DNA of 64,000 bases from Epiperipatus broadwayi (GCA_028023455.1 JAQFVV010000072.1:520501-584500); one strand, 5' to 3'. Counted from the first letter of the stretch, positions 1-11,692 are shown. A program made the numbers and translations. The notes: generated by a model not told the origin, from the letters alone.

Positions 1-330
1 AAATTTCTAGACATAAGTATCTCTCTGTCTGATCTTATTCTCGAGAAATCAAAAATTTTACTTAACATTCTCGAAAATAAAAACACATTGATTTCAAAAA
101 TTACTCATCACAAATATATGAATTTTTTAAAAAATTAATAAAATAAAATATTAAAACAAAAATTATTTGATTTAACAATTTCGTTCTATTCTTATTATTA
201 AAAATATATTTTGATCAAAAGGCCATTATGCAGAAATGAAAATACTATACAATTCTTATATAAAAATATAATAATTCATTAAATTTATTAATAAAATTAT
301 TTGAATAGAAAAGATAACATCATTTATGTT
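1..330. other. Intronic/anonymous AT-rich DNA
   Basis: No coding exon, RNA gene or clear repeat is visible here. It should lie inside or downstream of ACADVL intron 6, because the next ACADVL exon is not found in the window. The last 12 bases (319-330) are one half of the target duplication of the palindromic element that follows. Confidence 0.5.
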
Positions 331-772
331 TTCCTGAAGGTTTGTGATAATGGTGTTTTAGCTGTATTTATATATTGGACTATTTCCATCATCTAATATA
401 AGTATTGAATGTCTTTAGAAAAATATAACTTTATTTAAATATTCCAAATACATCAACTGATAGTAATAGTACCCAGGTTAGGGATATGCACATTTCGAGA
501 GGTATTATTCTCCCCTCTTCTTCAGATGTTTTATCCTGACAAGTGACAGTAATAGCATGGGAATCAAACCTAGATGCTTACATTCTTGAGTATTGAATTT
601 TAAGGTAATGCTCTAACCAACTGAGCCATCCTCTCGAAACGTTGTGCATATACTAGCCTGCGTGCTATTACTAACAGTTGAATGTATTTGGAATATTTAA
701 ATAAAGTTAAATTTTTCTAAAGACATTCCATACTTACATTAGATGATGGAAATAGTCCAATATATAAATACA
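331..772 (-). mobile_element. Palindromic element with a tRNA-like unit, copy A
   Basis: The element is bounded by a perfect 12-bp direct repeat, ATCATTTATGTT, at 319-330 and 773-784. Its outer parts (about 361-510 and 630-770) are inverted repeats of each other; the terminal motif TATATTGGACTATTTCC recurs in reverse at the right end. The left end carries about 30 extra bases outside the palindrome. Read on the minus strand, the centre has an RNA polymerase III A-box-like motif, TGGCTCAGTTGG, followed by GTTAGAGC, and a B-box-like motif, GGTTTGATTCC, so it resembles a tRNA-derived SINE head. A second copy lies at 49496-50071. The long target duplication suggests insertion by target-primed reverse transcription rather than by a cut-and-paste transposase; that is an inference. 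Confidence 0.75.
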
Positions 773-864
773 ATCATTTATGTTGTTTGTTTAAAAAAAA
801 AAAAAGTATTTCATAAAATACAAAATACCAATCGAAGAATCTTTCAACCGAGTTCTTATTTTAG

Positions 865-1213
865 CATAATATTAATATCATCTATGTTCTTTATTACTTT
901 TTACAATGCTTTTTTACAACCCACTATGACAGTTTCGATTGCCCCAGCAATCTTTTTCAGAACTATCACAAACACAATAGAAATACATGAACACAGATAC
1001 ATATGAACATATAATTTTACATTTTATATATATATATATTTTATCTTATAATCATTTGTGTTCATGTATTTGTATTGTGTTTGTTATAGTTATGAAGAAG
1101 ATTGTTGGGGCAATTGAAACCGTTATAATGAGTTATAAAAAAGCACTATAAAAATATAAGAACATAAATGATATTAATATTGTATGGATTTGGCAATGCA
1201 ATAATAAAGATAA
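865..1213. mobile_element. Palindromic element with 14-bp target duplication
   Basis: Two inverted arms, about 868-1000 and 1045-1181, share high identity; for example, TTGCCCCAGCAATC on the left matches GATTGTTGGGGCAA on the right. The whole is flanked by a perfect 14-bp direct repeat, AGTTCTTATTTTAG, at 851-864 and 1214-1227. About 32 bases on the right lie outside the palindrome, giving the same lopsided layout as the element at 331-772, but I see no tRNA-like boxes. An open frame of 87 codons at 743-1006 overlaps it and is not taken as a gene. Confidence 0.65.
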
Positions 1214-1227
1214 AGTTCTTATTTTAG

Positions 1228-2961
1228 ATGTAATAATTGAAATCAAAAAATTTCTTTTATTTTGCACTGAATTATGACAAATACTGCATTCGCAGTTGAT
1301 TTTAAATCTTCCACATTTAATGTCATTTTTCCAATCACTTCAAAAAAATGAAATTTCTTTTACCAGTAGTTACAAAATTACTAGATTTCAGCCAATGATT
1401 TAAGATAGCTTATATAGAATCATATAATTATTGTTCTAAAGTAGTTGTAGCATTCAGTGAATTTCAGTTACTAATGAAATGCTTAACTCTGAATCAGAAT
1501 TATAAGATTCTAATAGCTCACTATTATTTTGGAACAAACTTTGCATATAGATTTTAGCTAATTTAATAATATTGAATGTCAATAAATAAGAACCCATTAT
1601 CTCATTCATTTAAATTGTTAGAATTTTGAAAAAAATTTAATATGAAGTGGTTAATATATTTTTCCTCATGGCTATTTGAATCTTCACTTCATCAACAAAT
1701 CTTTTGTTTAATAATCGAATTTTCAGCATTAAAAATGTTAAATAAAAGTTTTAATATCCCTGTGTTTTAAAAATATTTTTATACCTCAAGAAATAACAAA
1801 ATGAATATTTTGCTTTATACAAATTTATTGCATAAATGGAAAAAAATGCAAAAGAAAATATTAAAAATTGTGTTAAAATTATGATAACTTCTCAAAATGA
1901 TTTATCTGTTTATAATTTCTTATTGTTCAATTTTTTTTCTTTACCTGAAATTCTTGAAAAAATGATTTTAAAATTTTCAAGAACTGAAAAAAATTTATCA
2001 ACGAACAATTTTTGAAAAATTGAAAAAAACAATTCTCAAAAATCATGTCTATTCATTTTCTACAAAAATAAATGATATTGTTTCAGTCCTGACAAAAAAT
2101 TCAAACTACCGTTTTTTTTATTATTTATTGGCTGAGTTGGCTTTTATGTAAGGATTCCATCTTTGTGCAAACTATAATACAAAAGTCCATCGCAAATAAG
2201 ATTTTTCAATTGCAATCTATTGAGAAAGGAATGTTCTTTTATAATTGATGACTCAAAAAAAAATATAACCATTATTTTAGAGATCTGTCTGTGTTAACCA
2301 AGTTTCACAATGCTAAAATAATCAGTAATATTACAATCGAGTTGGTTAACTAAAATGCTTCATCAAATACTATAAGTCAAAACATTTGTTTACAACTTTG
2401 CAACCTGGGTAATAGTTTATAGAAAAATTAACATCGAATTGGTTAAGGCTAAATATTTATTTTTGCTATTCGTTGTCAATTACAATCAGATCGAAATGTG
2501 TTTAAAACTTTGATAGTGATTTTAATAAAGCCGAGATTTGCTAACATTGCTTTATCTCCAAAGCTTTTGTTTTTAGAAAACCCACAATTATTCACAAAAT
2601 AACTACTTTACAGTTATTTCTAACAAATATGAAAATTGCTTTTCTGCAATAGCTTTCTCAATCTTAGTTGATGAAATTTTGAATAATTCCTCTGTGAATA
2701 TTGATGAAATTAATAATGAAAATTTTAATTTCATATAATCTCTAAAGTGAACACAAAAGATTAAAAAAAAACTCTGACTCAAAAGAATTTGCTGGAAAAC
2801 AGCAACAGAAAAAAAAAATTTCATCATAAATAATGATAATTTGCTAAAGTTTTTCACTTAATCTTTTAACAAAAATTGCCATGTACCTAGAAGTCAAAAC
2901 TTGTTATAATGGTACATGTGTGCATATGGGTGTGTATGCATGTGTGATGTGAGTGACTTAC
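1228..2961 (-). other. ACADVL intron 6 sequence, no further exon seen
   Basis: This AT-rich stretch follows the donor of exon 6 in gene order. I looked on the minus strand for the next expected acyl-CoA dehydrogenase segment, which follows the SGSDAG motif, and found none. No repeat or RNA gene stands out. The 84-codon minus-strand frame at 2603-2857 is low-complexity and unsupported. Confidence 0.5.
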
Positions 2962-3093
2962 ACCAGCATCAGATCCACTGGATGGTTCTGTTAAACAAAA
3001 TGCCGCTATTTTCTCCCCTGATGCTACAAGAGGAAGATACTTTTTCTTTTGTTCAGGGGTTCCAAACAATAAAATTCCTTTAAAACCAATAGA
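2962..3093 (-). CDS. ACADVL: ACADVL exon 6: very-long-chain acyl-CoA dehydrogenase
   Basis: The exon encodes 44 codons beginning [12 protein letters not shown] and ending PSSGSDAG. This is the N-terminal/middle-domain stretch of the mitochondrial very-long-chain acyl-CoA dehydrogenase family, which catalyses the FAD-dependent first step of long-chain fatty-acid beta-oxidation. The segment [12 protein letters not shown] is the acyl-CoA dehydrogenase signature near the flavin. [12 protein letters not shown] fits VLCAD better than the related ACAD9, which has an AIGLKG-like stretch here. On the minus strand the acceptor is TTTTTTTCAG and the donor GTAAGT; the exon is phase 0 at both ends. It is the last coding exon visible; the remaining two thirds of the protein (rest of the catalytic domain and C-terminal membrane-binding part) lie beyond the window. 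Confidence 0.95.
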
Positions 3094-3583
3094 CTGAAAA
3101 AAAGAATACAATTTTCATTAATAATACATTCATCCATACATTCCACATAACGCAAATGCAATACTTTATAAGTCCATATTTTCAAAAATAACTGAGAGTT
3201 TTGAATGTTTATTGGTTTTCTTCAAAACTTTTTTCCCCTATCAACCCATAAACTTTAGCCGAGTCCATCATTCTATCACTGGTAATCTCACAGGACACAA
3301 ATTTTATTTAAAAATATAAGTTATAAATAACATAATTATGCAATATTGAAATTTTACTGATAATTTTAATTAGTAATTCACATTAAATATATATTACTCC
3401 CCCACACATAAACACTTAGTTTTGCTCTTTTTTTTTTTAACTGTGTAATTCATTCAACATAACTTCTTCAACTATAATCATCCTAACATTTTATAAAAGA
3501 AACTACAATTTTTAAATGTAAATAAAAAACAAATTTTCATTTACAAATAAATAAAATTATTAAGCAAAGTTCTGATTTTTTAC
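3094..3583 (-). other. ACADVL: ACADVL intron 5
   Basis: A 490-bp AT-rich intron with GTAAAA at its start and TTCAG at its end, on the minus strand. Nothing else is recognised in it. Confidence 0.85.
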
Positions 3584-3787
3584 CTGATGTGCGCCAAGGG
3601 TGATTCCAACCCCAAGATCATTTTCTCCTACAATTTCTACAAGTCGGGCATACTGGGTATTATTCAAGCCAATTCCGTTATATTGTTGAGATACTTGCAT
3701 ACCAAAAGCTCCAATTTCTTTAAGACTTTTCATGGTTTGTTCATCAACTTTTTCTAATTTGTCATTTTTTGCTGGATCATTTCTTTC
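3584..3787 (-). CDS. ACADVL: ACADVL exon 5
   Basis: The exon encodes 68 codons, starting ERNDPAKND and ending GITLGAHQ. It forms the helical N-terminal domain of very-long-chain acyl-CoA dehydrogenase. The stretches [19 protein letters not shown] and [10 protein letters not shown] closely follow animal VLCAD. The acceptor is TTTAAAG and the donor CAG|GTAAAA on the minus strand; both borders are phase 0, so translation runs on without interruption into exon 6 as GAHQ-SIGFKG. A minus-strand open frame extends upstream of the acceptor to 3859, but that part is intron-like and was excluded. Confidence 0.95.
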
Positions 3788-3896
3788 CTTTAAATAAAAG
3801 TATGATTTTTTTAAAATCAATATATATGAAGGTAAACAATTTATCAGCGAAATATGCAATTATTTGAAACTGTAGTAACTTTTCAAGCACCGGCTA

Positions 3897-4375
3897 TTGT
3901 ATTTTTTAAACTTTTAAATATTAGGCTTCTGATAAATAAAAAAAATTGACCAATCGCCTCGAGACATATTCAGATTTCACCCTCATCAGATCGATGCCTT
4001 AGAAGTGATCACAATCTACCAACAAAGCAATTTTACTTTTATTAAAATATCACAACACTCCAATTAATATTACACCGTGAAAATTCAAATTAGCAGGATA
4101 ATTAAAATAGTCTTATTTAAAACTGCTGAATGTAAATGTACAAGACATTATAATATGTAAGGCCGTCTTAAATAAGCTAACTTGAACGATCAAACTTTAA
4201 TACTAATATGACTGTCTTAATGGCATTTAAATAAGAACAACTTTGCTACATTGATGGATTGATGACTGCTTCTAAGATATCTGATGAAGCAGAACTCAAC
4301 ACATGTCTTACAGAGATTGGTCAATTTTTTCATCCATAAATAATATTTAAAAGTTTAGAATATTATAGATGGTGC
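3897..4375. mobile_element. Foldback/MITE-like inverted repeat in ACADVL intron 4
   Basis: The ends are inverted repeats: GCACC at the left and GGTGC at the right, followed inward by matching AAACTTTTAAATATTA blocks and then AAAAATTGACCAATC on the left against GATTGGTCAATTTTTT on the right. Similarity fades toward the centre. No coding capacity and no clear target duplication were seen. It is probably a non-autonomous DNA element; the superfamily is unassigned. Confidence 0.6.
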
Positions 4376-4850
4376 ACAAAAAGTCATTTTAAATAATAAT
4401 ACGTATTAAAACAAGGATTTTAATGGCTAGAGATTAAAAGCAATTTTCAGTTTCCTCCAAGGTGTGTGAGACTTATATTATTATAGTACTAATGTTTTGT
4501 CTGGATATCATTTTATATCATCTAGATAGAATGGATCTCTCAACATCTGCCAGTCAGATTCTTGTAACTGTTTTCTATTATTAGTGATTCTGGATCGGTA
4601 GCTATGGATAGAGACGCTGACATCAGAAATCAATTACTAATATTTCTAGCAGCATCTACCAAGTCATCCGTACTACCCAGATAATAGAAAGTGATCAGAA
4701 GTTGAAACATCATTGCTATAATAATAAATAACAATCGCACTTATGGAACCCCACAGCTTTCCAAAAAAAGATGTGTGTATATTAAAATAAAAAAATTATA
4801 TTTACAATCTGAATCAGCAATTATTACTAAAAGCCCTCCCTATTCATTGA
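4376..4850. other. Anonymous intron sequence
   Basis: Intron 4 sequence with no recognised gene, repeat arm or RNA. Confidence 0.5.
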
Positions 4851-7290
4851 TATATAAATAAAAATTTGCTAGGAAATTACTTATTTTCATTACTGACAAT
4901 AAAAATTCTAATTATTTTCCACCGCAGTCAACTATTGGGAGTTTGAGTAATCAATAAGTATGATATGGTAGTGCTTGTTAAATACATATCCAATGCTAAC
5001 TTATCTATATCTCCAGACCTGTTTCTGGCTTGAAGAGCTTGAACCTGGATTTAAACCTGGGATAAGGTTAGAATAGCACTAATTATGGATTTAATAAGCT
5101 TTACTATCTTATATATATTTATTACTCAAACTTACAATAAATGGCAGCATTGGATAATAATTTGCTTCTGTAAAGCAATGCATAAGCCAAGAATCATGTA
5201 ACGTTTTTTTTTTTTATTTTAACAAAAATTGGTTAACAAAAATGAGTCCCTTATTTAATTTTAATTATATTTATAAATTGCATTATCTGTTACATAGATT
5301 GCATATTGTCTGTGTAGTTTTAAATAATATTGAGTGAGGAGTTGAAACATTTTCCTCTAATAAACATCAGCTTATAAAAATAATTACTACACCAGCCGAG
5401 GAGTAAGTATGATGAATACATTAAGTGCCAACTAGCATATGCTTGCGTAATAAGTGATTGTCAGATGCATATAAAAGATCCCTATCCTTAATATTTAAAT
5501 CTCACCATCTTCAGCCTATGGTTCAAGCAGATTCATTTGGGTTCAAATCCTTAGGCAAATTGGAATCTCAAATTTTTCGTTTAACAATTAAAATGGAGTT
5601 CACTAGCAAATTTTTTCCCCACACAATAGCATTACCTAGATTAAGGTAAATTCACTTTGACTGAAAACATTGTTTTGTTTACAGTTTGGGCTTATAGCTT
5701 TATAAGCAAGCAAAAAGGTAAACGGTGAGTTCTGGAGAGGTGCATTAGATCCAAAGATCCAGGTGCACTTGCCCAAATCCAAGGCTCCTCACTTATGAAA
5801 GCCATAAGCTTGAGAATACTGAATGGAAAAACACTGGATAAGGATTATGATGCACAACCTTGTAGCATCTATTAATTAATAAAACTCACACTAGGTGGAA
5901 CTGTTTTGTGAAGAAAATTTTGCTGTTGTTTTAAAAGCAGGCAAAAGAGTTTTGCCTGTTTAATAACAGTTATGAGCAAGCATATAGAAAATGGTGATCA
6001 TCTGACATTAAAAAAAAGTGATATAATATGATGTTTTAATGATTTAATACCAATTCTAGCCAAAGGATATATGACTATACAAGCAAATTAGCTTGGATTG
6101 AAAACATTGTGTTTTCAGTTTAGGCCAATAGTATTATAGTCAAGTAAAAAGATAAAACGTGAGTACTGGAAGAATGCATTAGATCCAAAGATCCAGGTGC
6201 ACTGCTCCCAGATCCAAAATTCCATATTGATGAAAGGCATAAATTAGAAACTAGCCTGGGAATATTGGATGGGAAGACATGGATAGGGTTTATGGTGTGC
6301 AATATTTTAGCACCTATTGATTACTAGAGCATACACTAGGTGATATTATAAATACAATTTATCCAAATTATTGTAAGAAAAATATTTGCTATTGTTTTAA
6401 CAGCTTGTGTAAGCATAAAGAAAGTTTAATCATGTGATATTTTCAAAAGTTTAAAATGTAATTCAAGAAGATTGTTATATGTGCATATATATTCCTCCAA
6501 TTTTAAGTTTCAAGCCTCACTGATAAAAACAAGAGCCAGAAATCAATTTGGGAATAAGGATTTAAATAACAAAGTTAGGAATTTTTTATATGCATATGGT
6601 AATTACTGATTATTCCAGCTTACACTACAGTAAAAAGCTGCAATTGTCTTGTCTTACTGTTCATATTAGGGAGTTTGATAATTTGTTATTATTATTCCGA
6701 ATACACACTTTCATTATGATGTTAACCACAAGTTTAACTTACTGCACTGTGGTATTTCATTTTTCAACATTCACACAAGATCTTGCAAACCGAATAAAAA
6801 TGAATGTCAAAATCTATCAGGTTCCGTCAAAATGCAGCAGAGCTGGAATCAAGCATTAAGTTGGTTGTTTAAAATTAGGATGTTTACTTCAATTGCAGTG
6901 AGTCCCTATTTTATAGATGATGAGACAATCCATTGCTGCCACTTCCATAATAATTTAATGTTTTCCTCTAAAGATTTAAAGCAATATCTTAATTAAATGA
7001 AATATAAAATAAAATCTGCTGAGAAATTATTTATTGTCATGACTAACAATAAAAATTCTATTTATTTTCTATTGCCTCCAATCTACTGTATATAATCAAT
7101 AGATACAAGACAGTGGTGATTATTAAATCCATGACTAGTGCTATCCTATCTATATCTGCAGATAAGTTTCTGGCTTAAATCTTGTTATTGAGAAGCTTAG
7201 GTCTGGATCTAATGCCATAAACCAGAAAATGGCGTAGGTATAGGATAGCATTGGATATTAAACTTTAACACTTTCCTATGAACAGCATAC
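4851..7290. repeat. Cluster of decayed relatives of the TA-flanked MITE
   Basis: Four segments (about 4855-5150, 5690-5930, 6090-6370 and 7015-7290) share diagnostic stretches with the MITE at 10004-10510, including TTTCTGGCTT and GCATTAGATCC followed by a CCAGGTGCAC-like run. The first and last resemble each other over a longer stretch that includes GACAATAAAAATTCTA-like sequence; the middle two also pair up. This suggests several old insertions or an internal duplication. None has coding capacity. Confidence 0.55.
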
Positions 7291-8990
7291 GCTCTGAATG
7301 AGTCATATATATTTAAAATGAAATCAATTTACTTTATCTTATTTGCTAAATATCCAATATTATAATAAAATGCTTAAAATTATCTACGATTTGAAATTTG
7401 TAAGCATTCCTGTTTAAAATAAAAATAATTATTTAAATGATTTCTTGTGAATAGTAAGAAGAGAACTAACTCAAATGCTTCTATTATTAAACTCACTAGG
7501 TAAAATTATATTAAATTATTTTAACAGTTAAATTACACTGCTTAACCGCAAATGCTATTCTTTCATATAAATTATAATAAATAATAAAAATCCTATATCG
7601 CAGCTATATAAATATATATTACTAATAATTATACATAAAAAGCCTTCTTTATAAATAACAATAATTGATTAACATTAAAATAGATTATTATTTGAAAAGG
7701 GAATGAAACCATGTGCTGAAAAAAAGTTTTTTATGTCTAATTATTATTAAGATTGTAACAAATATGTAAAATATATATGTTACATAAAAAAAAATTTTTT
7801 AAAGGTAGGTTAAATACGAGATATATATATATTGAAGCTGTATGTATGTAGCTATATATATGTGTGCTTCACTATACACTGTTTATTTAACTACTGACCC
7901 TAAAGTCAATCACAGTGAATGGATATTAAAATAAATTTTAAATTATTTAATAAAATTATGTGTATATAATTTAGATATATATATATAAAGATTACAGGGG
8001 TAATTAAAAAAAAAGTTTTAGAATAAAATGAATAAATAAACAATTATTGCATCAGCAAATAGATAAATTAGCTAATGCATTTTAATTAATACAAAATAGA
8101 TTAAGCAATAGGAAAATAGTTCCTTCCCTACTAAATTTAACTTTAGATCCATTAAAGAGAAAATGATAAAATATAAAATCAATTGTTTGTCATCAAAACA
8201 ATGTAAAATCATGGAATGCAACTTCCATTAATTAATTAATGTAAAGATAAGGCCGAGAAACATTTAAGTGTTTCTAGGCATGTAACAAAGCAGTAAAAAG
8301 GTATAAATACTCAAGTTCTTCTTTCTTCTGGGTTCTTGTTCTAAAATTTTAACTGTGATAGAGATTATTGTTCTAAAATCTTAACCGTGATACAACAAAT
8401 ATGTAAATCTCTGTGTTATGTCTGAGTAGAAAAGTTTGCCTCCACCCTCCCATGAGTCTCTTCTCGGAGGATGTCCAAAAGATGAAGACCAGCAGAAGAC
8501 CTAAGAATCATGCCTGATAACTGCCTACCTTTGCTGCCTGGAAGATCAAAAAAAAAAAAAAAGACCTATCTAAATGGAAACATGAAGCACCCGACAATAG
8601 GGCATTATCATTATCAATTTTTAATTAAAAGTGACCAACTAAGATATGTATATAGATATTTAAGATAGATTGATATGCTTATAATATCATAAATTAGTAA
8701 CAAAACTCTTATGCTCATAGGTAAAAATGCTACGAGATCTCATTATATTGAATTATTTTGTACTGAAACAAATTACATCTATAATATTTTTTGTTAAGGG
8801 TTGTTGGAAGTGATTGCAAGCCGTCACAAAGAATAAAAAAAAATCATACTACTCTTAGCAAAAAAACTCTTTGGAGTCATGAAATCTACATTCCAGAACA
8901 ATACTTTTAAACAAAATTTAAACATGCCAGAAATGAATGTTTTTATAAGCTCATCATAATTTATTAATATATATAAATATAAACTTTTCC
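7291..8990. other. Intron sequence with a possible LTR-like patch
   Basis: Mostly AT-rich intron 4 sequence with short TA tracts. Around 8250-8560 the composition changes and contains a TATA-like motif, GGTATAAATA, followed by a C/T-rich stretch and a near-duplicated GTTCTAAAATNTTAACNGTGAT. That patch could be a piece of a retroelement promoter, but no second copy or boundaries were found. Confidence 0.3.
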
Positions 8991-9445
8991 AGTGGTTAAT
9001 ATCATGATGTTATAACACTGGTTTATTAAGTAAATGAAATACTCTCAATCCAAAGAACAAGATAAAACTTTTTGAGAGAAAAAATCAGTCTGCCTTTGCT
9101 CTCTTACTCAATTCCTTTATAGAGGTCAATCTAAAACATTTCAGAAAGCATGATTATATTTACGTATTTCGTTATTTGAATTGATATTGGCAAGCTGTAA
9201 ATTAAAAAATTTCCAAATATCAATTAAAATAGTATGAAGCAATTTGAAATAAGCTTTAAGAAAGTAATATGATTGACTGGTTTCTTTCCAAAGTGCTTTA
9301 GATTGGCCTCTATAAAGGAATTGAGATAAGAGAGCAAAGACAGAACGATTTTCTCTCAAAAAGTTTTATCTTGTGCTTTGGATTGAGAGCATTTCAATTT
9401 ACTTAATAAACCAGTGTTGAAGTATTAATCTTGATTAAATATATA
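8991..9445. mobile_element. Foldback/MITE-like inverted repeat
   Basis: The arms, about 8991-9140 and 9290-9445, are inverted copies of each other. ACACTGGTTTATTAAGTAAA, CTCTCAATCCAAAG and CAATTCCTTTATAGAGG recur in reverse orientation on the right. The loop of roughly 150 bases is unrelated. The 72-codon minus-strand frame at 9141-9359 falls within it and is not a gene. The element lies just downstream (in gene order) of ACADVL exon 4. Confidence 0.65.
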
Positions 9446-9512
9446 TATACACACACACACAAAAATTTACATTCAAGCATAACATATACATAAACTTCAA
9501 TAGCATTTTTAC

Positions 9513-9577
9513 CTCAAAAAACTTGGCTACTGGGTCAATTAACATCTGTAATGTTTGCTGTTGCTCGTTTGATAAAA
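9513..9577 (-). CDS. ACADVL: ACADVL exon 4
   Basis: A 65-bp exon: two bases completing a split valine codon, then 21 codons beginning LSNEQQQTLQ and ending PVAKFFE. In animal VLCAD this is the hinge before the N-terminal helical domain. On the minus strand the acceptor is AATTTAG and the donor GAG|GTAAAA. The split codon joins exon 3 as PFPEV-LSNEQ, and the end joins exon 5 as [13 protein letters not shown]; both joins match the family. It is too short to be found by an open-frame scan. Confidence 0.92.
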
Positions 9578-10003
9578 CTAAATTTAAACGAAATTATACA
9601 AACTTAAGTAATACAAACTAAATCTTTAAAAAAAAATTTCATTTGAAAATATCATTATCAAATAAAATTATAATGAAACATATTTACAATTAAATATTTC
9701 TTATAACATTATATATTAACAAATGTTTGTATTAACCACAGGAGTAGTAATTTAACTTATGATATTAAATACGTACTGTCAAGATTAAATGCTGATTTAT
9801 AATTCATACATTATTTCAATTGCAAAAAAGATTTGATAGTTCTCTACAACAATCATAAAGATAATGAATTTTTTTTTTATGTAAATCTTACCAAAAAGAT
9901 TGTGCCCTAAAATAAAGCTTAAAACTATGTATAATATATTAATCTATAAATGCCAACAATTAACTGGTTATCATAAGTAAATTATATCAGCATATCCCTA
10001 ATA
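9578..10003. other. Intron 3 sequence
   Basis: AT-rich intron DNA between exon 4 and the MITE. Nothing was recognised apart from the TA dinucleotide at 10002-10003 that borders the next element. Confidence 0.5.
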
Positions 10004-10510
10004 AACAGAGCAAAACTCTCCATACAGTATTGCCACCTGTGCTAAACAGAGTAATCAATGGATGCCAGAAGGCTTGTGCATAAAATCCCTATCTAATGCC
10101 TACTCATCCAATATCCCCAGACTAGTTTCTGGCTTGTGGCCTTTGTCAGTGAGGAGCTTTGGATCTGAGAGCACTGCATCTAGATCTTAGGATCTAATGC
10201 AACCATATGACATATAAGCTATTGAGCTTAGATTGAAAATATTTTTTGTGTTTTCAATTTCATTCTCATAGTTTTGTAGTTAAGTAGAGATAAAAGGTGG
10301 TTGCTAGAGGGTTGCATTAGATCCTAAGATCTAGATGCAGTGCTCTCAGATCCAAAGCTCCTCACTGACGAAGGCCACAAGCCAGATACTAATCTGGGGA
10401 TATTGGATGAGTAGGCATTAGATAGGGATTTTATGCACAAGCCTTCTGGCATCCATTGATTACTCTGTTTAGCACAGGTGGCAATACTGTATGGAGAGTT
10501 TTGCTCTGTT
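10004..10510. mobile_element. TA-flanked palindromic MITE, long copy
   Basis: The ends are AACAGAGCAAAACTCTCC and its reverse complement, flanked by TA at 10002-10003 and 10511-10512. The inverted arms run about 210 bp each, with a short loop near 10216-10304. The TA target is typical of Tc1/mariner-type transposases. There is no transposase, so this is non-autonomous. A shorter, well-preserved copy is at 34583-34918, and old relatives lie at 4.9-7.3 kb. Confidence 0.8.
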
Positions 10511-10579
10511 TATCAACAATTAATGTGCTAGTATAGGAAATGTGATCATGTGATGCTTAATGGTTTAATATCCCTAATA

Positions 10580-10706
10580 CTTAAGTGAATCAACAGAATA
10601 TCAGCAATCTGTTGTCAAAGCAACACTACAATAAAGCAGTAAATGAAATCCTAATTGTAGTGTTGCCTTGATAATTGTAATGTTGCCTTGAGAACAGAAT
10701 TACTGA
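10580..10706. repeat. Small inverted repeat (hairpin)
   Basis: ACAGAATATCAGCAAT at the left pairs with ATTACTGATATTCT at the right, and GCAACACTACAAT pairs with ATTGTAGTGTTGC. The latter block is partly duplicated next to itself. It is a short hairpin-forming repeat with no coding content. Confidence 0.55.
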
Positions 10707-11692
10707 TATTCTATTTGTTTCTTTATGAGCGATGTGTAAATGTAATTTATATAGAAATAGACAGAAGATAGATATAAAAAGGAGAGATGAGGTAGGGGGA
10801 ATTACCTTTTTTGGCCCTAATAATGATGAATGTGGGATTCAGAATCAAAAATTCTTAATTAGTGTAGTGTGCCATTTTATTGCTTGAATGTCATTTGATC
10901 TCCCAAATATATGGTATTGCAATTACAGTTTTTAATATAGACAAATGCATTTTGCAAAAATATATTAAATGTACACAAAATTTATGAAAATCACTTAAAT
11001 GTTTGGGATAAAAAAAACCAATAACAATCAACATTGAATAATAATTTGACTAAATTAATTACAATTATCGCTTTGTTTCTTGAAAGTTCACATGAAATTC
11101 GAGCACCAATAGTTTCAAAGTTGAGCTATGATCCATACATCTGTAAATTTTAAATTTTATACAAAAATCTTCTCCATCAATGCACTCAATCATGCAGGAC
11201 ATAATTCAACTTAACAGTATTAAAAAGAGGGGGGAAAACACCTTTTTACATTCATAAACAACAAAGTAATTTTATCTTTTTATCATACCATTCAAAGTTA
11301 TATAACAATTCGTAAAGTAGGAAAAAAAAGAAAAATATATTTTTCATGCTACTTTTTTAGCACAATTAAGTTAAGTAACAATTCACGTATATATATAGTC
11401 TACAAATGCGTAACCATTTTATAATCAAAAAAAATAACAAGGACACAGATTCCATCCAAGTATTATTGAGAAAGAAAAGATAAAAAAAAAAGTCAAAAAA
11501 AGCTTAGACGATTGCAAAAGATAAATCAAGACGAAGCAGAAACCCAATATTATTCAAATTAATAAAAAAAACAAATTGTTTAAGTATTATCTGATGATGA
11601 AAACCATCAATATGAGGCTAATGGGTTATAAGTATACTTGATTCTAAAATCAATATTAAAGAATATACTTTGTTATAGTGTTTTTATAATAT
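10707..11692. other. Intron 3 sequence
   Basis: No gene, RNA or repeat boundary was recognised in this AT-rich stretch. Confidence 0.5.

Noticed and set aside
743-1006. 87-codon plus-strand open frame
   Set aside because: It crosses the end of one palindromic element and half of another, and resembles no protein family.
2603-2857. 84-codon minus-strand frame near ACADVL exon 6, as a possible next exon
   Set aside because: The composition is low-complexity and it has no acyl-CoA dehydrogenase motif.
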